Of a DNA stretch of 64,000 nt, positions 60,378-64,000 are shown in pieces. The notes beneath the pieces were generated by a model. That model saw nothing but the letters and a program-made list of their open reading frames with translations, searched no databases and had not been told where the DNA came from. The DNA comes from Chitinophaga cymbidii (GTDB lineage: Bacteria > Bacteroidota > Bacteroidia > Chitinophagales > Chitinophagaceae), in contig NZ_BKAU01000005.1 of the NCBI RefSeq assembly GCF_007992715.1, forward strand, positions 951,019 through 1,015,018. Direction: 5' to 3'. The position numbers were made by a program, and so were the translations under genes. Each line of letters starts with the position of its first letter. The first letter of the stretch is position 1.

Positions 60378-61838
60378 ATGAAAATGATAAAGCTAATAAT
60401 ATCTGATGCCAAAGTTGCTCTCCGGTTCAGATCATGGATGTACCTGGTAATGGTAATATCCGTCATGACCGGCTGTACCCGTGATAATGAGAAATTATTT
60501 ATCACCGATACCAACCTGAGCATCCTGCAAAAGCATAAGAGCAATCTCGAATCATTGCTGGCAAATTCCGCCTATGGAACGGCGCCGGGAACTTACCCCG
60601 AAAACAGCAAGAGCATCCTCTCAACAGCCATTTCAGACCTTGAAACGGCGATCAAAGGATTGGAGTCCGGTGGAAGTGTGAGTGAAGAAGCCCTCGAGCA
60701 GCAGGTGGCAGTTGTAAACCAGGCAATTGATGCGTTCAAGAACAGCAGGTTGTATAACCTGTCCCCCGAAGCGCAGCAATTTGTAGCCGGCCTGAAGGCT
60801 AAAGCCCAGGAGTTTACTGCATTGCTGAACGATGAGGCCAGGTGGGGCAACCATAAGGACCAATACCCGGTTGAAAGTAAAGAGTTCCTGGAAACCGCCA
60901 TCAATTCTTTATACACCCTGGTGGAGAATGTTATGTCCGGATCGATTGCGAATATGACGCAGGCGTTGTTCGATGACGCCATGCAGACCGCCGCAGCAGC
61001 GATGCAGAAGGTGGAAGATACGAAGTGGGAAGAAGATAATATTATCTGGAACCTGTTTGTGGACGGCAACAACGGCGGTTATATCGATTTCGGCTACAGC
61101 CCCGACTATGTGAAGTTTGGCGACGCCAATAAACAGTCATTCACGGTAGAGCTTTGGGTAAACGTAACATCTTATTGTAATGTACCGGGCCAGGATAACA
61201 GCACCTTTTTGTCTACCATGACGCAACAGGATTACTGGAGCGGCTGGAGGTCGCAGGACCGTAACAGGGGCTTGCAGAGAACAATGGTGGCGCACTGGCA
61301 GAACGACGGCCCCAAAGACCCGCAGATATGGGAACCCGGCTGGAAGAAATCCGATAACTGGACGCTCAACCGCTGGACGCACTACGCTTTCCTGTTCAGG
61401 GATGAAGGATTGCCCGGTTTTGATACGCCCACGGATGTTAAATGTTATTCCATGATCGACGGCCAGCGGCAGGGAGAGATCATCCGGGTAGGAGAGCGCT
61501 GGAGAACTTATATTGCCGACAACAGCGTCAAGTACCAGGTGCATATGACCGGTTTCTGCTCACTGGATAACAATGGAAACAGGCAGGAAGCTTTCTCCGG
61601 CTATATCAAGAAGATAAGGATCTGGAAAACCAACCGCACAGAGGAGCAGGTGAGGAATTCCTACCTGGGCCTCGTAACAGATGTTACTGCAGATAACAGC
61701 AACCTGGTGGCGGCATGGGATTTCGAAGTTCGTGGAAGCAAGCCCACCAGCACTGAAATTACAGATTTGACCGGAAGGCACATTGCGACGCTGAAAGGGC
61801 CTTTCCAATGGGTGGAATCCACGGAAGTGCCGCAATAG
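60378..61838 (+). CDS. LamG-domain lipoprotein with two FIVAR-like repeats
   Basis: 486 residues. A lipidation signal precedes VISVMTGCTRD (Cys near residue 34). Two tandem FIVAR-like repeats follow, YGTAPGTYPENSKSILSTAI near residue 67 and WGNHKDQYPVESKEFLETAI near residue 158, then a LamG domain (IDFGYSPDYVKF, FTVELWVNV, WTHYAFLFRDEG, FSGYIKKIRIWK). It is a longer paralogue of the preceding protein, with an additional repeat at its N-terminus. It likely contributes glycan capture at the surface with SusD. It is the last gene of the operon and is followed by a terminator. Confidence 0.78.
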   Translation: MKMIKLIISDAKVALRFRSWMYLVMVISVMTGCTRDNEKLFITDTNLSILQKHKSNLESLLANSAYGTAPGTYPENSKSILSTAISDLETAIKGLESGGSVSEEALEQQVAVVNQAIDAFKNSRLYNLSPEAQQFVAGLKAKAQEFTALLNDEARWGNHKDQYPVESKEFLETAINSLYTLVENVMSGSIANMTQALFDDAMQTAAAAMQKVEDTKWEEDNIIWNLFVDGNNGGYIDFGYSPDYVKFGDANKQSFTVELWVNVTSYCNVPGQDNSTFLSTMTQQDYWSGWRSQDRNRGLQRTMVAHWQNDGPKDPQIWEPGWKKSDNWTLNRWTHYAFLFRDEGLPGFDTPTDVKCYSMIDGQRQGEIIRVGERWRTYIADNSVKYQVHMTGFCSLDNNGNRQEAFSGYIKKIRIWKTNRTEEQVRNSYLGLVTDVTADNSNLVAAWDFEVRGSKPTSTEITDLTGRHIATLKGPFQWVESTEVPQ

Positions 61839-61877
61839 TCAGAATTTTCTGAATTGTTTTTGATGATTATTTGATTG

Positions 61878-61913
61878 TCCCGGTTACGGTTTCGTGGCCG
61901 GGATTTTCTTTTT
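61878..61913 (+). terminator. Terminator of the mannan locus
   Basis: TCCCGGT at 61878-61884 pairs with GCCGGGA at 61897-61903 (one wobble), followed by TTTTCTTTTT, 40 bp after the last LamG stop. Confidence 0.7.
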
Positions 61914-61962
61914 GGGGTGGTGGGCTTCTTGTGTAAGCTCCGGCCCTTGGCATATGCACATC

Positions 61963-62043
61963 TGTAAGCATTTATGCTTTCAGACGTATGGGGGTGTGCA
62001 GCGTGTGTGAACAGAAAATGTTAGAAAAAGGCGTAGAAATTTT
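61963..62043. repeat. Right copy of the imperfect ~80-bp direct repeat
   Basis: Matches the left copy at 50332 over its first 22 bases without change, then with two mismatches to position 32 and fading similarity to about 62043. It has the same perfect palindromic core AAGCAT-TT-ATGCTT. The -7 box present in the left copy is degenerate here (TACAGATG on the minus strand). It lies between the locus terminator and the broken tRNA cluster. Confidence 0.75.
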
Positions 62044-62064
62044 TTTAAAAATGAAATTAATGTT

Positions 62065-62072
62065 TACTTTTG
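62065..62072 (+). promoter_or_regulatory. -7 box before the tRNA cluster
   Basis: TACTTTTG fits the TAnnTTTG consensus, just upstream of the tRNA remnants and facing the intact tRNA-Pro about 210 bp further on. Confidence 0.5.
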
Positions 62073-62073
62073 C

Positions 62074-62122
62074 ATCCCGTCGTTAAAGCGATGGGGTTGG
62101 GGTTCGACTCCCGTACGGGGTA
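62074..62122 (+). pseudogene. tRNA remnant 1: acceptor stem plus T-arm-like segment, middle missing
   Basis: ATCCCGT at 62074-62080 pairs over 7 bp (one wobble) with ACGGGGT at 62115-62121. Between them a TTCGACT T-loop motif (62103-62109) has only three good stem pairs, and no D arm or anticodon arm is present. It looks like a tRNA with its central half deleted. Confidence 0.55.
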
Positions 62123-62129
62123 CAATAAT

Positions 62130-62160
62130 GTTGGTCAGGGTTCGAATCCTCTCCTCGCTA
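62130..62160 (+). pseudogene. tRNA remnant 2: 3' half (T arm and acceptor 3' strand)
   Basis: Contains AGGGTTCGAATCCT, a T-arm-like segment, then CCTCGCTA resembling the 3' acceptor strand plus discriminator. The 5' half expected (AGCGAGG-like) is not directly upstream; a partial match AGCGA lies inside remnant 1. Confidence 0.45.
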
Positions 62161-62165
62161 CTAAA

Positions 62166-62223
62166 TGGTAGCGCACTTGCATGGGGTACAAGGGGTCGAT
62201 GTTCGAATCCAGTCATCCCGACA
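62166..62223 (+). pseudogene. tRNA-Pro(GGG) remnant lacking its 5' end
   Basis: From the D-arm 3' side onward it matches the intact tRNA-Pro at 62285 closely: GGTAGCGCACTTGCATGGGG is shared, followed by a few substitutions and one deletion in the T arm, and ends ATCCCGACA. The 5' acceptor strand and the first half of the D arm are gone. Confidence 0.75.
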
Positions 62224-62284
62224 AAAAAGTTCTTACAAATCGTTTTGATAAAATAACTACAGGTGTAAAAACCTGTTGCCGGTT

Positions 62285-62358
62285 CGGGACGTAGCGCAGC
62301 CCGGTAGCGCACTTGCATGGGGTGCAAGGGGTCGCTAGTTCGAATCTAGTCGTCCCGA
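62285..62358 (+). tRNA. tRNA-Pro (anticodon GGG)
   Basis: Acceptor CGGGACG pairs with CGTCCCG; D arm GCGC/GCGC; anticodon arm CTTGC, loop ATGGGGT, GCAAG with anticodon GGG; T arm GCTAG, TTCGAAT, CTAGT. Discriminator A is followed by CA, so a full CCA end is not encoded. It is the only intact tRNA in this cluster. A terminator follows 9 bp later. Confidence 0.94.
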
Positions 62359-62366
62359 CAAGCTTT

Positions 62367-62406
62367 AAAGGTCGTAATCAGCAATGGTTGCGGCCTTTTT
62401 TGTTTT
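62367..62406 (+). terminator. Terminator of the tRNA-Pro transcript
   Basis: AAAGGTCGTAATC at 62367-62379 pairs with GGTTGCGGCCTTT at 62386-62398 (13 bp with several wobbles), and is followed by TTTGTTTT. Confidence 0.75.
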
Positions 62407-62450
62407 GATGAAATTCCCGATCATTGCTTTGCTGAATCTGTAAAGTAAAT

Positions 62451-62486
62451 ACCTGCGTCGGGGGGTCGATTCCCTCCACTTCCGCA
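62451..62486 (+). pseudogene. tRNA remnant 4: 3' half, placed upstream of its complementary 5' half
   Basis: A T arm (stem GGGGG/CCCTC around loop GTCGATT, where T54 has become G) and the acceptor 3' strand CACTTCC, then GCA. It lies inside a 9-bp inverted repeat (TGCTGAATC at 62430-62438, GATTCAGCA at 62493-62501). Confidence 0.6.
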
Positions 62487-62505
62487 AAATCTGATTCAGC
62501 ATATT

Positions 62506-62540
62506 GGAAGTGTAGCTCAGTTGGTAGAGCGGGGTGCTAG
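62506..62540 (+). pseudogene. tRNA remnant 5: 5' half, truncated in the anticodon arm
   Basis: GGAAGTG TA GCTC AGTTGGTA GAGC is a perfect acceptor 5' strand plus D arm, then GGGGTGCTAGA, after which tRNA pairing stops near 62537. GGAAGTG is the exact complement of CACTTCC in remnant 4, 20 bp upstream. Confidence 0.65.
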
Positions 62541-62839
62541 AATTAATGGGAAAGATCTGTTCTTTGAGCAGGTCCTTTCTCGTTTTTGGGAGCTTTCCTG
62601 TAGGATGGGGCATTAAGAAGTTTTATCTCAAGAAGAACGGGGATGATTATAGAGGTGGTGTTGTGCCAGAAACTCCTGAGGGATGGATAGCCGATATGCT
62701 CCCTCCACTGGAAAGGCTAGCTCAATCCATATTTAGAGTTGAACAATGCTCTCTCTGTAGTAAATCTTCTCACTTTCGCAGCGTTCTTTATTTGCAGGAA
62801 AGTTGTAATTTGAAGTATCACATTTCAATATTGTCTGTT
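62541..62839. other. Unassigned stretch between the tRNA remnants and the ATPase gene
   Basis: An open frame from 62534 runs in phase into the ATPase gene for 102 codons, but its residues show no recognisable domain and the family normally starts later. The stretch looks lower in G+C than the rest of the window by eye. No RNA gene or repeat noticed. Confidence 0.35.
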
Positions 62840-63631
62840 ATGCCTTTTCTCCGGTCTTTTTCTTTCAATTCCTCCAGGCAACAACCTTTTCCATTTAATG
62901 TGCCTTCTGTCAGGCTTGCCGGACAGAAGATAGCTCTTGACAACAGAGTTACGATCTTTACCGGTGATAACGGTACCGGCAAATCCACTTTGTTGGAAAG
63001 CATCGCTCTGTATATGAATATACCGCTAATAAGCGATCATATAAGTAAACGGCCGGATTTTGATGCTGCGAGGCAGTTACAGCCTTGTCTTCAGTTGGAG
63101 CAGGTGAGAAAACCGCTCAAAAGCTTTTTTTTCCGGGCGGAAGATTTCAGTGATTACATAAATAACTTAAGGCAGAACACGAACAGGAACAATGCTTTTT
63201 TGGAAGATATGCGTGGAGAAGTGGATGACAGTGTGCTGGACAAAATGAGTGAAAGCATGAATACCGCGCTGCACGCCATGCGCAGGGATTATGGCGAAAG
63301 TCTGCTGGCCTTTTCTCACGGGGAAGGTTATCTGAAAATCATAGAAACCAGGATCAGCAACAATGGCATTTATCTGCTGGACGAGCCTGAGGCCGCATTG
63401 TCACCCTTGAAGCAGCTTTCGCTGATATTCTTTATACAGGAAGCCTTGCAAAGCAATCACTCGCAGTTTATCATTGCCACCCATTCGCCGATCATAATGG
63501 GAATACCAGGCGCCCGCATCTATGAAATAAATGAAGAAGAGATACGACAGGTAGCTTATGAAGAAACTGAACATTATCGCATTACCTATTCTTTTCTGAA
63601 AAACCCCGCATCCTACCTGCGACATTTATAG
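62840..63631 (+). CDS. AAA/ABC-type predicted ATPase (COG3910-like)
   Basis: 263 residues from the ATG at 62840, starting MPFLRSFSFNSS. Walker A is GDNGTGKST near residue 46, an ABC-signature-like LLAFSHGEGYL near residue 155, Walker B GIYLLDEPEAALSP near residue 177, and a switch His in IIATHSP near residue 215. This architecture is that of stand-alone SMC/ABC-like predicted ATPases (COG3910), often found in accessory regions and sometimes in anti-phage loci. No partner nuclease or effector gene is visible in the remaining 370 bp. The reading frame is open further upstream, but the longer start gives a poor N-terminus. Confidence 0.78.
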   Translation: MPFLRSFSFNSSRQQPFPFNVPSVRLAGQKIALDNRVTIFTGDNGTGKSTLLESIALYMNIPLISDHISKRPDFDAARQLQPCLQLEQVRKPLKSFFFRAEDFSDYINNLRQNTNRNNAFLEDMRGEVDDSVLDKMSESMNTALHAMRRDYGESLLAFSHGEGYLKIIETRISNNGIYLLDEPEAALSPLKQLSLIFFIQEALQSNHSQFIIATHSPIIMGIPGARIYEINEEEIRQVAYEETEHYRITYSFLKNPASYLRHL

Positions 63632-64000
63632 CACCCATCTTTATTTATTAGGTGGTATATAACAGATTTCAGAAACTGAATGAAACAAGTTCGATTTCTA
63701 TTTTATATAAAAAGCCATCAATAATGGAAAGAATGCTTTGTCCGCTGTGTGGCATAGCTTGTTATTGAATCTTATTCAGGATAGCTGTTCATACTATGAC
63801 GGGTATCGGATCGCTATGTGATCACTGAAGGATCACACTAGGGCACGTGGACTTGATGCGGAGATGGTGTGTTTTTCGTGTGGGACAGTAAAATCTGTAT
63901 CCCGGGAAAGTTGGGCAATAGCGAACCCTTCGCAGGCACTGGCGCTTGCGGGAAATTGACTGGAAATATAGTATGGGAGGGTATGGCGTTCAATGGATAG
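63632..64000. other. Terminal non-coding stretch
   Basis: 369 bp after the ATPase gene without an open frame of note, RNA gene or strong hairpin that I can see. The composition is mixed, with GATCACTGAAGGATCAC near 63819 as a small imperfect repeat. The next gene must start outside the window. Confidence 0.4.

Noticed and set aside
62451..62540. Two-piece permuted tmRNA gene
   Set aside because: The D arm is a complete canonical tRNA D arm (GCTC/GAGC), there is no tag reading frame, and the tmRNA 5' consensus is missing.
62365..62613. Minus-strand frame over tRNA remnants
   Set aside because: It crosses a terminator hairpin and tRNA pieces, which explain the sequence better.

Overview
The window is one 64-kb stretch of a Bacteroidota chromosome, most likely Chitinophagaceae. 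Supporting signs are an ECF-sigma/FecR/SusC/SusD locus, TAnnTTTG-type -7 promoter boxes, the DUF4294, DUF4295, DUF4199, DUF5723 and DUF1835 families, the L28-L33-DUF4295-FtsY cluster, a mycobacterial-type AhpC/AhpD pair and few Shine-Dalgarno sites. Base composition looks roughly balanced by eye; I did not compute it.

Layout. 1-6.1 kb, minus strand: partial FolC, a DUF5723 outer-membrane protein, TonB, a radical SAM protein, a small membrane protein and an agmatinase-family hydrolase. 6.2-14.3 kb: a CcmE-like haem chaperone and a CcmF/CcsA-type haem lyase, an alpha/beta hydrolase, DUF4294, a divergent SGNH hydrolase/GH29 fucosidase pair and bacillithiol deacetylase BshB1. 14.5-18.1 kb: a 39-aa membrane peptide, AhpC-AhpD, then ribosomal proteins L28 and L33, DUF4295 and FtsY. 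18.2-28.4 kb: a JmjC-like cupin protein, RimO, a DEAD-box helicase with a DbpA-type tail, glycogen branching enzyme, a DUF4382 lipoprotein, a MORN-like secreted protein and a hybrid histidine kinase. 28.4-38.9 kb: a VOC protein, an AraC regulator, tRNA-Cys, a sterol-desaturase-family protein, a GH31 glucosidase, a BNR-repeat protein and a propeller-type sensor kinase with its NarL-type response regulator. 39.0-46.4 kb: two more tiny membrane peptides, ParE - DUF1835 - cupin - ParC, and a secreted unknown. 46.4-50.3 kb: an overlapping operon of a dihydroorotase homologue lacking catalytic residues, DUF4199, GT2 and GT4.

50.7-61.8 kb is a compact polysaccharide-utilization locus: ECF sigma, FecR, STN-containing SusC, SusD, a GH76 endo-alpha-mannanase-like lipoprotein and two related LamG lipoproteins. 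The working model is that SusC/SusD import alpha-1,6-mannan fragments released by the GH76 enzyme at the surface, while the STN domain of SusC signals through FecR to the sigma factor. The locus lies between two copies of an imperfect ~80-bp repeat with a perfect palindromic core. Beyond the right copy is a field of broken tRNA genes around one intact tRNA-Pro(GGG), then an AAA/ABC-type ATPase.

Most notable: the repeats bracketing the mannan locus, the tRNA debris (including a 3' half placed upstream of a complementary 5' half), three single-span micro-peptides in intergenic gaps, a Cys-type CcmE, and a dihydroorotase homologue without its key metal ligands. No CRISPR array, transposase, integrase or rRNA gene was seen.
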